The position numbers and the translations under genes are program-made. 64,000 nt of DNA, taken from the NCBI RefSeq assembly GCF_011758565.1, contig NZ_JAAMOX010000001.1, positions 1,589,838 through 1,653,837 of the forward strand, given 5' to 3'. Below the pieces are notes generated by a model. That model saw only the letters and a list, made by a program, of their open reading frames with translations, made no database searches and was not told the origin of the DNA. Below, piece after piece: positions 18,603 through 27,479 of this stretch; the stretch's first letter is position 1, and each line of letters opens with the position of its first letter. Origin of the DNA: Lysinibacter cavernae (GTDB lineage Bacteria > Actinomycetota > Actinomycetes > Actinomycetales > Microbacteriaceae).

Positions 18603-19292
18603 CTAACAGTAATCGAGGTAGGCGCGGCGGGGTCGCAGTGGATCGGTCACGTCAACCGCCACGGTAGCGAGTCGTCCAGGGTTCACACGCTGCTGGTAGA
18701 GGCGGTCAGCCTCAGCGTTCCGCTCCTGCGACGCACGGAGTGCATCCGACGGCGGGGTATGCGTGTCGAGATTCCTTGATGACTGGGCCGCTTCGCCCTC
18801 AGCCACACTATCCGAAAAAAGCCATAGCGACTGGTTCCAGACCCCGCGTAGCGTTGAACGGTGCAGGAACGGGCCGTCAATGATGAGCACCGCGTCGGGT
18901 GGGCCGGTTATCCATTTTGGTTCGACCGGCTGATCTCTGCGCTTATCAAACGACTCGAGCTCGAAGCCCGTGCTGCCGCCAAGCTTGAACGGATCGATCA
19001 GCGTGCGGCGAAGCAGCGCCTCATCGTAGGCATAGGCAAGATAGCCCTCGGGGTTGTAACGGCCAAGCAGGTACCGCGTGGATGACGGAGCACAGAATCC
19101 GTCAAGGCTCGCGCGAAACACCGTGACTCCTCGCTGCTCAAAGACGGTCGCGAGGTCGTCGGCAAAGGCTTTGCGTGCCACATCGTGGGGGCCATCGACC
19201 GCAAGGATGGTGCGCCCCCTCGGATACACCGCCAAGAACCCGTCGGCGATCTCGGTAAGCACCGCTGTCTTTTCGCTCGACCACCCAAACAT
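18603..19292 (-). CDS. Uridine-kinase-like P-loop protein with degenerate Walker A
   Basis: A 229-residue protein with the plan of actinobacterial uridine kinase-like proteins: a nucleotide-binding first strand (RTILAVDGPHDVARKAFADD, ~28), then FRASLDGFCAPSSTRYLLGR (~82) and a Walker B-like VLIIDGPFLHR (~147). In active members the first loop reads GxxGxGKT/S; here it is GPHDVARKAF, lacking the Gly-Lys-Ser/Thr core, so ATP binding may be lost or changed. Eleven bases separate its stop from truB, so it leads the truB-ribF operon. A catalytic role is doubtful; a structural or regulatory role is possible. Confidence 0.65.
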   Translation of the reverse strand: MFGWSSEKTAVLTEIADGFLAVYPRGRTILAVDGPHDVARKAFADDLATVFEQRGVTVFRASLDGFCAPSSTRYLLGRYNPEGYLAYAYDEALLRRTLIDPFKLGGSTGFELESFDKRRDQPVEPKWITGPPDAVLIIDGPFLHRSTLRGVWNQSLWLFSDSVAEGEAAQSSRNLDTHTPPSDALRASQERNAEADRLYQQRVNPGRLATVAVDVTDPLRPRRAYLDYC

Positions 19293-19319
19293 GCCACCAG
19301 TCTAAGCGGCGGCCACGCA

Positions 19320-19380
19320 ATCTGTTCGCCCCAAAAGCCGCTCGATCAGTGCCTAAAACCGGATTATGGGGCGAACAGAT
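19320..19380. repeat. Palindrome in the divergent region before mutY
   Basis: ATCTGTTCGCCCC (19320-19332) and its exact complement (19368-19380) flank a 35-base loop. Because the two flanking genes diverge, this is not a terminator; it could be an operator or a mobile palindrome like those at 4.8, 10.6 and 29.7 kb. Confidence 0.65.
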
Positions 19381-19422
19381 GACCGACGCGAGGTTTCACC
19401 GACATCCCGTACCCTTGAACTC

Positions 19423-20292
19423 ATGCAGTTGTGGACCAAGATCAACCCGTGGTTTGAGGCCAACGGGCGCGATCTGCCCTGGCGAGAGCCCGGATTTAGC
19501 GCGTGGGGAACGCTCGTGAGCGAGTTCATGCTGCAGCAGACCCAGGTGAGCCGCGTCATCCCAAAACTTGAGGATTTTCTGAACAAGTGGCCGACCCCGA
19601 TCGACCTTGCGGAGTCGCCGGCTAGCGACGCCGTTCGGGCTTGGGACAGGCTCGGGTACCCGAGAAGAGCGCTCTGGCTGCACCGCGCAGCAACGACCAT
19701 CGCCGAGCAACACAACGGAGTTGTGCCCCGCGACGTGGATGCGCTGCTCGCTCTGACCGGCGTTGGCGACTACACGGCGCGGGCCGTCGCCGTGTTTGCG
19801 TATGGCGACCGGCATCCGGTTGTGGATACCAATACGCGGCGCGTCATCGCGCGCGCCGTTCACGGAAGGGGCGAAGCCGCTCCCCCGCAGGCCACAACAG
19901 ATCTTGCCGATATGGAAGCGCTCATGCCGGCAGAAGACGGTGCCGCCGCCGTCTTCAACGCTGGAATGATGGAGCTCGGCGCGATTGTCTGCACCGCCAA
20001 AAAGCCGCTCTGCGATGAGTGCCCGCTCGCCACGGTCTGTGCCTGGCGCGCGTCGGGTTATCCAGCATACGAGGGCAAAAAGCGAGCAACCCAAAAGCGC
20101 TTCGAGGGGTCTGACCGTCAGGTACGCGGCCTCATCATGGCGGCAGCGAGGGCGGCAGACACCGGCGTTACCGATACTGAGATCGTGGCGCTGTGGGCGG
20201 ATGCCGAGCAGCGCGACAGGGCGCTCGCAAGCCTTATCCGCGATGGGTTGCTTGTGCCGCAGCGCTCGGCGCGCTACGTACTCGCAAGCTAG
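19423..20292 (+). CDS. mutY: A/G-specific adenine glycosylase
   Basis: Encodes 289 residues. Removes adenine mispaired with 8-oxoguanine. Catalytic Glu lies in SEFMLQQTQVSRV (~34), the helix-hairpin-helix is LTGVGDYTARAVAVFAYGDRHPVVDTN (about 110-136) with the conserved Asp, and the [4Fe-4S] ligands are spaced C-X6-C-X2-C-X5-C (CTAKKPLCDECPLATVC). Start at ATG 19423 (MQLWTKINPWFE); TACCCT at 19410-19415 lies seven bases before it, suggesting a leaderless mRNA. The C-terminal part is short and lacks the NUDIX-like domain that reads 8-oxoG in E. coli MutY (350 residues). Confidence 0.93.
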   Translation: MQLWTKINPWFEANGRDLPWREPGFSAWGTLVSEFMLQQTQVSRVIPKLEDFLNKWPTPIDLAESPASDAVRAWDRLGYPRRALWLHRAATTIAEQHNGVVPRDVDALLALTGVGDYTARAVAVFAYGDRHPVVDTNTRRVIARAVHGRGEAAPPQATTDLADMEALMPAEDGAAAVFNAGMMELGAIVCTAKKPLCDECPLATVCAWRASGYPAYEGKKRATQKRFEGSDRQVRGLIMAAARAADTGVTDTEIVALWADAEQRDRALASLIRDGLLVPQRSARYVLAS

Positions 20293-20307
20293 GAGCGGTG
20301 TTTGGGG

Positions 20308-21060
20308 CTAGCCCTGACTGTTGGTGTGGTCGACCTCGTCAAGCCCAAGTGACTGCAACAGCGCAAACATGGCGCCGAGCGAAAATGCCGTGAGCTCGTG
20401 GGGCAATACCTGCTGCTCACTCTCACTGACGTCGCCTGGTGCATCGGTTGCTCCGTTGGCGACCCGGGGAAGAAGCCGAACATACTCCCTCACGATTGTG
20501 ATGACCTGCTCGCGCCAAGCCGGCACCCGAATACCGAAGAGTATTGCCTCGACCGCGAGGGCATAAGCCTGATCGAGCGAAAGCGGAATTTCCGCAGGAG
20601 CGTTGCCGCGTTCCGCGTCAGCCCCGCTGCTTGAGCCGGCGGCCGCGCGCGCAAGTTCCTCGGCAAGCGCGTCAAGTCCGTAGCGCGTTGCCTCAAGAAA
20701 GAGCTGCTCTTTTGAGTTGAACTGGGAATACACAGCGCCCTTAGTGAACCCAGCGGCAATGGCGATGTCTTCGAGCGAGACTCCGTTGAATCCCCGCTCG
20801 GAGAACAGGCGCGCTGCGGAGCGGATGAGCTGCTCTCGCGTGCTGAGCGTGGCCGTTCGGCTGCCGATCCACGCTGTGGCGTTGGCAAGGGCTTTTGCTG
20901 CAGAGAGCAGGCCTTTGGATACGGTTGCCTCTGCTTCGGCGCTAATTTGCCCGCCGAGCGAGCTGCCCAGCTTAGCGGCGGCCTCGGCGAGCGCGCGAGT
21001 TGCGTCGTGCAACTGCTCTTCCGCACCGTTGGGTTCCCGCTTTGGGCTCTTTTTCGCCAT
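20308..21060 (-). CDS. TetR family regulator with long N-terminal extension
   Basis: A 250-residue protein from ATG 21058-21060 (MAKKSPKREPNG). The HTH is at about residues 87-135 (REQLIRSAARLFSERGFNG, FTKGAVYSQFNSKEQLF), so an 85-residue Ala-rich helical segment precedes the DNA-binding domain, where TetR proteins normally have 5-20 residues. It is divergent from an ABC-2 operon, and the region between holds several GGTAT half-sites, so it probably represses that exporter and itself. It ends 15 bases from convergent mutY. Confidence 0.87.
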   Translation of the reverse strand: MAKKSPKREPNGAEEQLHDATRALAEAAAKLGSSLGGQISAEAEATVSKGLLSAAKALANATAWIGSRTATLSTREQLIRSAARLFSERGFNGVSLEDIAIAAGFTKGAVYSQFNSKEQLFLEATRYGLDALAEELARAAAGSSSGADAERGNAPAEIPLSLDQAYALAVEAILFGIRVPAWREQVITIVREYVRLLPRVANGATDAPGDVSESEQQVLPHELTAFSLGAMFALLQSLGLDEVDHTNSQG

Positions 21061-21233
21061 ATAGACGACGATACCACGTTCAAATACCGAAGGGTATCCA
21101 ACACTTTGCGTATCTGATACTGTTTGGTATTGAGATTCCGATTGGTATCTCAATACGGTATCCAAACCATCATCGCGGCAACCGTTTCCCCCTAATCACG
21201 GCCGAACGGCCACCACATACGAAAGGAGCAGCG
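21061..21233. promoter_or_regulatory. Divergent control region with GGTAT-type operators
   Basis: Holds a 10-bp palindrome GTATTGAGAT/ATCTCAATAC (21127-21136 and 21147-21156) plus further GGTAT/ATACC elements on both sides (for example around 21085-21098 and 21157-21162). The ABC gene downstream has a strong ribosome-binding site AAAGGAG. The likely ligand is the adjacent TetR protein. Confidence 0.65.
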
Positions 21234-22208
21234 GTGACAACGCCAATACTCGCCATCAGCTCGCTCAGCAAGAAATACCCTGGAAAACGCGGGACAACAG
21301 CCAATAAGAGCGTCGATTTGACGGTCCAGCCTGGCCGAGTCGTTGGGCTACTCGGACACAACGGCGCGGGAAAGACCACACTCGTCAACCAGGTTGTTGG
21401 CCTCCTCAAGCCAGATTCGGGCACCATCCACCTTGGCAACCTCGATGCCGTTGCGCACCCGTCTCGGGCGAGGGAACTCGTCTCGGTTCAAGCCCAGGCA
21501 AACGTGCCCATTACCGGGCTTAAGCCCCGCACAGCCATCGAGCTCGTAGGGCGCCTTCGGGGCGGCGAAAAAACGGCAGTTGCCATGCGCGCTCAAGAAC
21601 TCATCGACGCTCTCGATCTCAATGAATGGGCCGATGTTCCCGCCGAGAAGATCTCGGGAGGCATCGCACGACTCACGGCATTCTGCATGGCGGCCGTAGT
21701 TCCGGGCAAGCTCGTGATCCTTGACGAACCAACCAACGATGTTGATCCGGTGCGGCGCCGACTGCTCTGGGGCGTCATCCGATCGATTGCGGATACGGGC
21801 GCAGGCATCCTGCTAGTCACACACAACGTTCGTGAAGCCGAGCGCGCGGTTGACGACCTGGTCGTCCTCGACAGCGGCGCGGTCATTGCCGCTGGAACCC
21901 CTGCAACCCTCACGGCACACATGCGAAACACCCTGCAACTTGACCTCGATTTTGCCACCCCACCGGCGCTGCCAGCAGGCCTGGGTCTGACGCAGCTCTC
22001 ACAGACCCACGGCGTGGCTTCGATTCCAACAGAACGGGCAGCAGAAGCCGTCGCATGGGCCCACTCGTCTGTTGGGCGCGGCAAAATCGACAGATTCTCA
22101 CTGACCGCCGCATCGCTCGAAGACCTCTACGTTGAGCTTGTTGGCCACACAGCAGACTCAGCAAACACACCCCCAGCAACTTCAGCCACAAAGGAGGCCG
22201 CCCGATGA
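21234..22208 (+). CDS. ABC transporter ATP-binding protein (ABC-2 exporter)
   Basis: Encodes 324 residues from GTG 21234 (GTGACAACGCCA), preceded by AAAGGAG. Walker A GHNGAGKTT, Q-loop region VSVQAQANV, signature ISGGIARL (a variant of LSGGQ), Walker B LVILDEPTNDVDP and switch VTHN. The C-terminal 90 residues, after the NBD, resemble the extension of drug/Na+ exporter ATPases (CcmA/NatA type). Coupled by ATGA overlap to the permease. With a TetR repressor alongside, an inducible drug or lipid exporter is likely. Confidence 0.87.
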   Translation: MTTPILAISSLSKKYPGKRGTTANKSVDLTVQPGRVVGLLGHNGAGKTTLVNQVVGLLKPDSGTIHLGNLDAVAHPSRARELVSVQAQANVPITGLKPRTAIELVGRLRGGEKTAVAMRAQELIDALDLNEWADVPAEKISGGIARLTAFCMAAVVPGKLVILDEPTNDVDPVRRRLLWGVIRSIADTGAGILLVTHNVREAERAVDDLVVLDSGAVIAAGTPATLTAHMRNTLQLDLDFATPPALPAGLGLTQLSQTHGVASIPTERAAEAVAWAHSSVGRGKIDRFSLTAASLEDLYVELVGHTADSANTPPATSATKEAAR

Positions 22209-23026
22209 GCACCCTCACGGCACACCACCAGCCCAACCCAAACGTTCCGAAACGGCCGGCCGCTTCAGCGCTCTCGGAGGGGGCGACAAAGACCAACGCG
22301 TTCCGCTCCTACCGGCTCATGCTCATCTGGCAGCTGCGCCGCCAATCGCAGTACCTGCCGCTGCTCATCGTTGTGCAGTCGGCGCTAGCCGTCGCAACCG
22401 TCATCGGCTACGGGATGCTCATCGGCGACGTTGCCCCCGCAGCGGCGCTGTTCCTTGCCACAGGCGCACCAACGATCACGCTTGTGTCCGTTGGGTTTGT
22501 TATGACCCCACAAATGATGTCCCAGTCAAAAACAGAGGGCAGCGCCGACTGGATGAACACCCTTCCGGTCCCCCGGCTGGTGTTTCTTGCCGCCGACCTC
22601 ACCGTTTGGACGTTTATCGCGCTTCCTGGAGTTGTGCTCGCAATTGTTGCCGGCGTCTGGCGCTACGACCTTGAGCTTTCGGTTGCCTGGTGGATCGTGC
22701 CAGCTTCGCTGCTCATCTCACTTACGGCTGCATCCATCGGATACGCCATGGCTGCCCTGCTGCCGCCGATGGTCGCCATGCTGCTCACCCAGCTGCTTAT
22801 CTTCATCCTGCTGCTGTTCTCACCCATCAGTTTCCCCGCGAGTAACCTGCCGGCCTGGCTGCAGACGGTACACGAGTGGCTGCCCATCCAGCCGATGGCC
22901 GACCTCATGCGGGCAGGCCTCGCCCAGGATGCCTTCTCAATCAGCACTGGCGCGGTTATCACGCTCATCGTCTGGTGCGCTGCCTCGGTTGCTGCGGCAG
23001 GGTGGGCGCTGTCCCGTCGACGCTAG
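22205..23026 (+). CDS. ABC-2 type permease
   Basis: A 273-residue membrane protein with six predicted helices after a 40-residue cytosolic N-terminus (FRSYRLMLIWQLRRQSQYLP begins the first). FLATGAPTITLVSVGFVMTPQMMSQSKTEGSADWM in the second/third helix region (about 80-115) is typical of this export family. It is the membrane partner of the preceding ATPase. Its stop overlaps the convergent hydrolase gene stop (23023-23026, a shared CTAG). Confidence 0.85.
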   Translation: MSTLTAHHQPNPNVPKRPAASALSEGATKTNAFRSYRLMLIWQLRRQSQYLPLLIVVQSALAVATVIGYGMLIGDVAPAAALFLATGAPTITLVSVGFVMTPQMMSQSKTEGSADWMNTLPVPRLVFLAADLTVWTFIALPGVVLAIVAGVWRYDLELSVAWWIVPASLLISLTAASIGYAMAALLPPMVAMLLTQLLIFILLLFSPISFPASNLPAWLQTVHEWLPIQPMADLMRAGLAQDAFSISTGAVITLIVWCAASVAAAGWALSRRR

Positions 23027-23973
23027 CTCGCCGGCATCGTCAAAAGCCTTGCCGGATTGGCCACGAGGATGCGCTCGGTTGCCTCGGCCCCGAGCGCGTC
23101 CTCAAGCCTCGGTACAAAGCGACGCCCAACATAGTCGAGCCCAGGCAATCCACCGTAGGAACGGTAGCGTGATGCCCTCGCGACATCGCCGCCGAGCAGA
23201 AGCCGATCGGCCCCTGCTTGCGACACTACCCGCGCGAGGCAGTCAAGGATGGCCTCGTCCGGCGCCTCTCGGTGCCTGGCGGGGCCGTCATAGCCGAGAT
23301 ACAGCCCGGAGGCGATGAGGTCGGCGTGCAGACCGGCGTCAAGATTTCGATCCATGTGGGCAAGCACGATCCGCTCTCGCCGCACGCCGTATCTGTCAAG
23401 GATCTCGGCAACCTCGTGGGCCGCCGAGCCGTAGTCGAGATGCACCATAACGGGGGCACCCGTCGAAGAATGCGCCGCCCCGACCGCTTCAAGGACTCGT
23501 TGCTCGAACGGACCTATCTGCCAGTAGCGGATGCCAGCCTTGATCATTCCTGCACGCACGGGCCGAGTCTCGTCGCTCGTCATGCCAACAACAACATCCG
23601 CAGAAAAACGAGCCGTCAGCTCGGCCACGCTCAGGGAACGAATTGGATGGTCGTCTGCGTAGTGCCCGCTGTGGTGAGCCCCAGTAACGTGCACAATCTG
23701 CAGACCAGTTGCCGAGCTAATCCTGGCAACCGCGGCTGGGTTGCGTCCGAGCCCCAACGGCGTGGCCTCAATCATCGAGTCTGTCGCTGCCTCACGCAGC
23801 GATCCCGCCTCGGCAAGCGACTTGCTCTCGTCGTCAAGCTCGTCGCCAGGAAGCATGGGTGAGACCTGAAACAGGTGCTCGTGATAGTTCGTTCTGCCAA
23901 GCCTCGACGGGTCGATGTCGCCACGCACGGTTCGGATAACACCGCGCTGCGCTGACTGCGCATCCTCGTTCAT
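23023..23973 (-). CDS. Phosphotriesterase-like metal-dependent hydrolase
   Basis: A 316-residue amidohydrolase of the PTE/PLL family. The metal ligands are visible: HEH in RTNYHEHLF (~31), bridging Lys in AGMIKAGIRYW (~145), His in VMVHLDYGSAAHE (~175), His in VLAHMDRN (~205) and Asp in LLLGGDVAR (~260). Characterised relatives open sugar lactones or phospho-lactones rather than organophosphates, which fits its place as last gene after an FGGY kinase, SDR and Zn-ADH. ATG 23971-23973 was chosen; a start 27 bases upstream would overlap the kinase stop. A lactone from the sugar route is a likely substrate (inference). Confidence 0.82.
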   Translation of the reverse strand: MNEDAQSAQRGVIRTVRGDIDPSRLGRTNYHEHLFQVSPMLPGDELDDESKSLAEAGSLREAATDSMIEATPLGLGRNPAAVARISSATGLQIVHVTGAHHSGHYADDHPIRSLSVAELTARFSADVVVGMTSDETRPVRAGMIKAGIRYWQIGPFEQRVLEAVGAAHSSTGAPVMVHLDYGSAAHEVAEILDRYGVRRERIVLAHMDRNLDAGLHADLIASGLYLGYDGPARHREAPDEAILDCLARVVSQAGADRLLLGGDVARASRYRSYGGLPGLDYVGRRFVPRLEDALGAEATERILVANPARLLTMPAS

Positions 23974-23978
23974 CTCGA

Positions 23979-25469
23979 TCAGTCCAGTTCGTTGAACCAC
24001 GGCTCAAGCCGGCGGTAGGCGTCAAGGAAGCGAGGATACTCGCGCGAATACCGCTCGGTGTTCGCAGCTACCGGGGCATATTCTGTTGTGCGCGATGAGA
24101 GCGTGGCTGCGATCTCAAACGAGTCAAAAATTCCAACGCCGACACCACCAACAACGGCCGCACCGATGGAGTTTGCCTCGTCAACCAAATTGCGGCGGGC
24201 AACCGGCAGCCCCCAAACATCCGCAAAGATTTGGAGCAGCGCCGACGCATTCGCGGCCCCGCCAATAACGTCAATCTGGGTGGCCGTAGTCCCGCATTCC
24301 TCGAACGCAATCAGCCCCGTCTTCAGGTTGAACGCGATACCTTCAAGCACGGCCCTCGTGAGATGCCCGCGCTCGTGATGCCGCAACAAACCAACAAAGG
24401 CAGCTCGGGCCTTCGGATTCCAATAGGGCGAGCGCTCACCGAGCAGATGAGGAAGAAAATAGAGACCCTCTTCGGATGCCTTCAGCCGGTCCGCCGCCTC
24501 CAAAAGTTCGCTGTAGTCGGCCGCCGTGGCTGGCGAAAGCGTATCGACAATCCACTGCAACGAAGCGCCACCAGCCTGCATCGTCGCGGTTGGCACAAAC
24601 ATGTCTGGGATGACGTGGTTGAAGGTCATCGACCGCATCTGCGGGTCATACAGCGGCCGCGGCGCGGCAACGGAAACCCACGAGGACGAGCCGAGGCACG
24701 CGTAGGCTCCCGACGCGGCATCCGTGATTCCGGCTCCGAGCGCAGCCATCGGGCCGTCGCCACCGCCAATCACAACGGGGGTTCCTGCCCGCAAACCGGT
24801 CTCGCGAGCCGCCTGAGGCGTCACGGTGCCAATAACCGTCGTCGAAGCAACAATCTCGGGAAAAATACTGGCGTTCAGGCCGGATGCCTCGATGAGCTCC
24901 GGCGACCAGGATGCGCTGCGCTGATCGTAGGCGTTGGTGCCAGACGCGTCGGAGGGGTCCGTCGCCTGAACACCCGTGAGCCGATACGCAACATAGTCTT
25001 TTGCGAGCAACACCTTTTGCACCCGCGCAAAGGCGTCTGGGCTGGTATCGCGAAGCCACATTGTCTTGGCCAACGAATACGTCGGGTTCAGACGGTGCCC
25101 GGTGATCTGATATCCGCGGTCCATCCCAACGACATCGATCAGACGCTGCGTCTGCTCGGTTGCCCTGGTGTCGGCCCAAATAATGGATGGAAACACTGGC
25201 TCGCCGGCGGCGTCAAGTGCAACAACACCCATCATCTGACCGGAGAAGGAGACCACATCGATGTCGTCAGCAGAGCATCCCGAGCGTTCAAGCAGGTCGG
25301 CTGTTGCCGTGGCGAGGGCTGCCCACCAGGCGTGTGGGTCCTGCTCTGCTTTACCTCCTACGCCAAAGTCGGTGCCGTACGGTGCCGTCACGGCAGCCCG
25401 GAGCGTACCATCGTTGTCGACAAGCGTGGCCTTGTTCCCTGTTGTGCCAAGGTCGTGCGAGATGATCAT
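23979..25469 (-). CDS. FGGY-family carbohydrate kinase (xylulokinase-like)
   Basis: A 496-residue two-domain kinase. N-terminal phosphate loop HDLGTTGNKATLV (residue 5), sugar region VVSFSGQMMGVVALDAAGEP and IIWADTRATEQT (~95), catalytic Asp in VVIGGGDGPMAALGAG (~238), and C-terminal adenosine motif GGAANASALLQIFADVWGLPV (~405). It resembles xylulokinase and related ketose/polyol kinases but clusters by context, not by known specificity. AAGGA precedes the ATG. It phosphorylates the sugar or polyol after oxidation by the SDR or Zn-ADH encoded upstream in the same operon (inference). Confidence 0.88.
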   Translation of the reverse strand: MIISHDLGTTGNKATLVDNDGTLRAAVTAPYGTDFGVGGKAEQDPHAWWAALATATADLLERSGCSADDIDVVSFSGQMMGVVALDAAGEPVFPSIIWADTRATEQTQRLIDVVGMDRGYQITGHRLNPTYSLAKTMWLRDTSPDAFARVQKVLLAKDYVAYRLTGVQATDPSDASGTNAYDQRSASWSPELIEASGLNASIFPEIVASTTVIGTVTPQAARETGLRAGTPVVIGGGDGPMAALGAGITDAASGAYACLGSSSWVSVAAPRPLYDPQMRSMTFNHVIPDMFVPTATMQAGGASLQWIVDTLSPATAADYSELLEAADRLKASEEGLYFLPHLLGERSPYWNPKARAAFVGLLRHHERGHLTRAVLEGIAFNLKTGLIAFEECGTTATQIDVIGGAANASALLQIFADVWGLPVARRNLVDEANSIGAAVVGGVGVGIFDSFEIAATLSSRTTEYAPVAANTERYSREYPRFLDAYRRLEPWFNELD

Positions 25470-25499
25470 TCGATTCCTTCTGTCGGAGGCGGGGAGAGA

Positions 25500-26231
25500 C
25501 TAGCGGAGCGTGATGCCGCCATCCATGAGCAGCTCAGCGCCCACAAAATAGGTTGATCGATCGCTCAGCAAAAACAGCACGGCCTCTGCCACTTCCTCTG
25601 GCGTCGCAAAGCGCTCAAGCAGAATGTTCTCTTTCCACTGTGCATGCATTTCGGTCTTCTGTTCGAGCAGTGGGGTGCCAACATAGCCGGGCGAGAGCGC
25701 GTTCACCCGAACTCCGCGGCCGGCCCACTCAACGGCAAGCGACTTGGTAAATGCGGTGACAGCTGCCTTCGAGGAGTTGTAGACGCTCTGCTTCTGCGGA
25801 TAGTTGACCATGTAGTTGCCAGACATCGACGCGATATTTACGATGCCGCCCCCGCCGCGCGCCAGGAGTTCACGACCAAACGCCTGGCAGGCAAAAAAGA
25901 GGCCCCGAAAGTTGACGCCCATCACGCGGTCGAAGTCAGCAATGGTCATGTCTTCAACGCCGATGTTTTCTTCAACGACGCCAGCCGAGTTGACGAGGGA
26001 AATCGGTCGGGCATCCTCTTCATACAGTGCGGCGACAACGGCGCCAAGCTGCTCAACATCGGCGAGGTTGCACTCAACCCCAACAACGCCTTCTGGCAAG
26101 CGGTCGAGACCGCGAAGGTCCAACCCGATAACATCGGCGCCGTTGGCCTGCAGCGTCTCGCAAATTGCGCGCCCAATCCCACCTCCGGCACCGATGACGG
26201 CTACGCGTTTTCCTGCGAGTTCTTGCTTCAT
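25500..26231 (-). CDS. Short-chain dehydrogenase/reductase
   Basis: A 243-residue classical SDR. Cofactor loop GAGGGIGRAI (~14; consensus TGxxxGxG, with Ala for Thr), NAG equivalent NSAG (~83), catalytic Ser in NIASMSG, Tyr-x-x-x-Lys in YNSSKAAVTAF (~152) and PGYVGTPL after it. DLRG at the end of the second strand suggests NAD preference. Third gene of the minus arm of the carbohydrate locus, between the FGGY kinase and a Zn-ADH; GAAAGGA precedes its ATG. Likely oxidises a polyol or reduces a keto-sugar intermediate. Confidence 0.9.
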   Translation of the reverse strand: MKQELAGKRVAVIGAGGGIGRAICETLQANGADVIGLDLRGLDRLPEGVVGVECNLADVEQLGAVVAALYEEDARPISLVNSAGVVEENIGVEDMTIADFDRVMGVNFRGLFFACQAFGRELLARGGGGIVNIASMSGNYMVNYPQKQSVYNSSKAAVTAFTKSLAVEWAGRGVRVNALSPGYVGTPLLEQKTEMHAQWKENILLERFATPEEVAEAVLFLLSDRSTYFVGAELLMDGGITLR

Positions 26232-26251
26232 GGTGGTTCCTTTCGGGTGGG

Positions 26252-27307
26252 TTATTCGGGGCGACCGAGGGTGACGATCGTTTTAATGTGCTCCGAGTTG
26301 TGCAGGTTATCGAGAGCCGCTTCAAATCCGTCCAGTGGGATTCTGCTCGTGATCATGCCCTCGGTTTGGATCCGACCGGACCGAAGCGCAATCACGGCGC
26401 GGTCGAAGCAGTGTGCCTGGGCGAATGATCCTTTGATCGTGAGCTCACGACTGAAAATCTCGTACGGGCGGATGCTCGAGGTGGCTTCCTCGCCGGCAAG
26501 TCCATATACAAGGATGGTACCCCCGGTGCGGGTCAGGGATACGGCCCGTTCAAGCAGGGCGGTTGAGCCGGTTGCTTCGATCACCGCGTCAAAACCTTCA
26601 GGAGCGATTGACTCAAGCTCATCCATGCCCTGATCGGGGTTGGCCCGCGAGAGCTGCACGACGTGGTCGGCCCCGTAGCGTTTGGCGAGCGCAAGCTTCG
26701 AGGCGGTTGGTGCCGCAACCGTCACGCGAGCAGCTCCAGCCATACGGAGGAGCTGGCTGAGGATAAGCCCGGTCGGGCCGGCCCCGAGGATGAGCACATC
26801 GGATGCGGGTTTGAGGGCAAGCACGTCAACGCCGTGGACGGCGCAGGCAGTTGGTTCGGTAAAGACGGCAACATCATCACTCAGATCTGTCACCTCAATC
26901 ACCTTGCTGGCTTTCGCCACGAGATACTCGGCAAAGCCTCCGGGCGCATTGCACCCGAGCGAGGTGAAGTTTTCGCAGAACAGGTCATTACCCCGAGCAC
27001 ACGCAGTGCATTCTCCGCAAAAGATCGTGTTGTCTAGCACTACCCGCGTGCCGATCGCTGGAGAGCTCACGCCCTCGCCGTGCGCTTCGACAACGGCCAG
27101 GATTTCATGGCCGGGCACGAGGGGAAACTTGGCGATGAACCCTCCATGGAGCAGGTGCTCGTCGGTTCCGCAGACGCCGGTTTGCAGCACTCGCAGCAGC
27201 ACGTCACCGTTGCCGGCGGTGGGCCGCTGAATTGACTCAACAGCCCAGGAGCCTTCACCCATGAACACAACTGCGTTCATGGTGCTGCCGTGTATTTGCT
27301 CTGTCAT
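26252..27307 (-). CDS. Zinc-dependent alcohol dehydrogenase, MDR family
   Basis: A 351-residue medium-chain dehydrogenase from ATG 27305-27307 (MTEQIHGSTMNAVVF), with GGGAGAT upstream. Catalytic Zn ligands: Cys in GVCGTDEHLLHGG (~46) and His-Glu in PGHEILAVV (~68). Structural Zn site with four Cys: CGECTACARGNDLFC (~100). NAD fold VLILGAGPTGLILSQ (~175). This is the threonine/sorbitol dehydrogenase-like branch. First gene of the minus arm, reading divergently from the cupin isomerase with two operators between them. Probably oxidises a polyol or sugar alcohol group. Confidence 0.9.
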   Translation of the reverse strand: MTEQIHGSTMNAVVFMGEGSWAVESIQRPTAGNGDVLLRVLQTGVCGTDEHLLHGGFIAKFPLVPGHEILAVVEAHGEGVSSPAIGTRVVLDNTIFCGECTACARGNDLFCENFTSLGCNAPGGFAEYLVAKASKVIEVTDLSDDVAVFTEPTACAVHGVDVLALKPASDVLILGAGPTGLILSQLLRMAGAARVTVAAPTASKLALAKRYGADHVVQLSRANPDQGMDELESIAPEGFDAVIEATGSTALLERAVSLTRTGGTILVYGLAGEEATSSIRPYEIFSRELTIKGSFAQAHCFDRAVIALRSGRIQTEGMITSRIPLDGFEAALDNLHNSEHIKTIVTLGRPE

Positions 27308-27345
27308 CTGGAATCTCCCTCGACTCGTCACCTATTCAAATTCGT

Positions 27346-27356
27346 TAGTAATACTA
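27346..27356. promoter_or_regulatory. Operator, core TAGTAATACTA
   Basis: The palindrome TAGTAATACTA lies 39 bases upstream of the Zn-ADH start. It matches TNGTNNNACNA, the consensus known for FadR-type GntR operators, and recurs almost exactly upstream of the ABC importer operon. Assigned by matching, not by binding data. Confidence 0.65.
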
Positions 27357-27438
27357 CATCAGCCACGACCAAACGATTGCAAAACATGATATTTCAGCAC
27401 TTGTCAGGCAGGTTCACCACAACGATTCCTCATTTCGT

Positions 27439-27451
27439 GTAGTGTAACTAC
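27439..27451. promoter_or_regulatory. Operator, GTAGTGTAACTAC
   Basis: A 13-base palindrome 28 bases before the ATG of the cupin isomerase, with the same TAGTNNNACTA core as the sites at 27346 and 36514. It lies where a repressor would cover the promoter of the plus arm. Confidence 0.68.
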
Positions 27452-27479
27452 ATATTCATCTATGCGAAGGAGCTGCCGA

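Noticed and set aside
24231-25556. A 441-codon open frame on the plus strand
   Set aside because: It is antisense to the FGGY kinase, which has clear family motifs; the plus-frame protein is Arg/Gly-rich with no recognisable domain, typical of GC-rich shadow frames.
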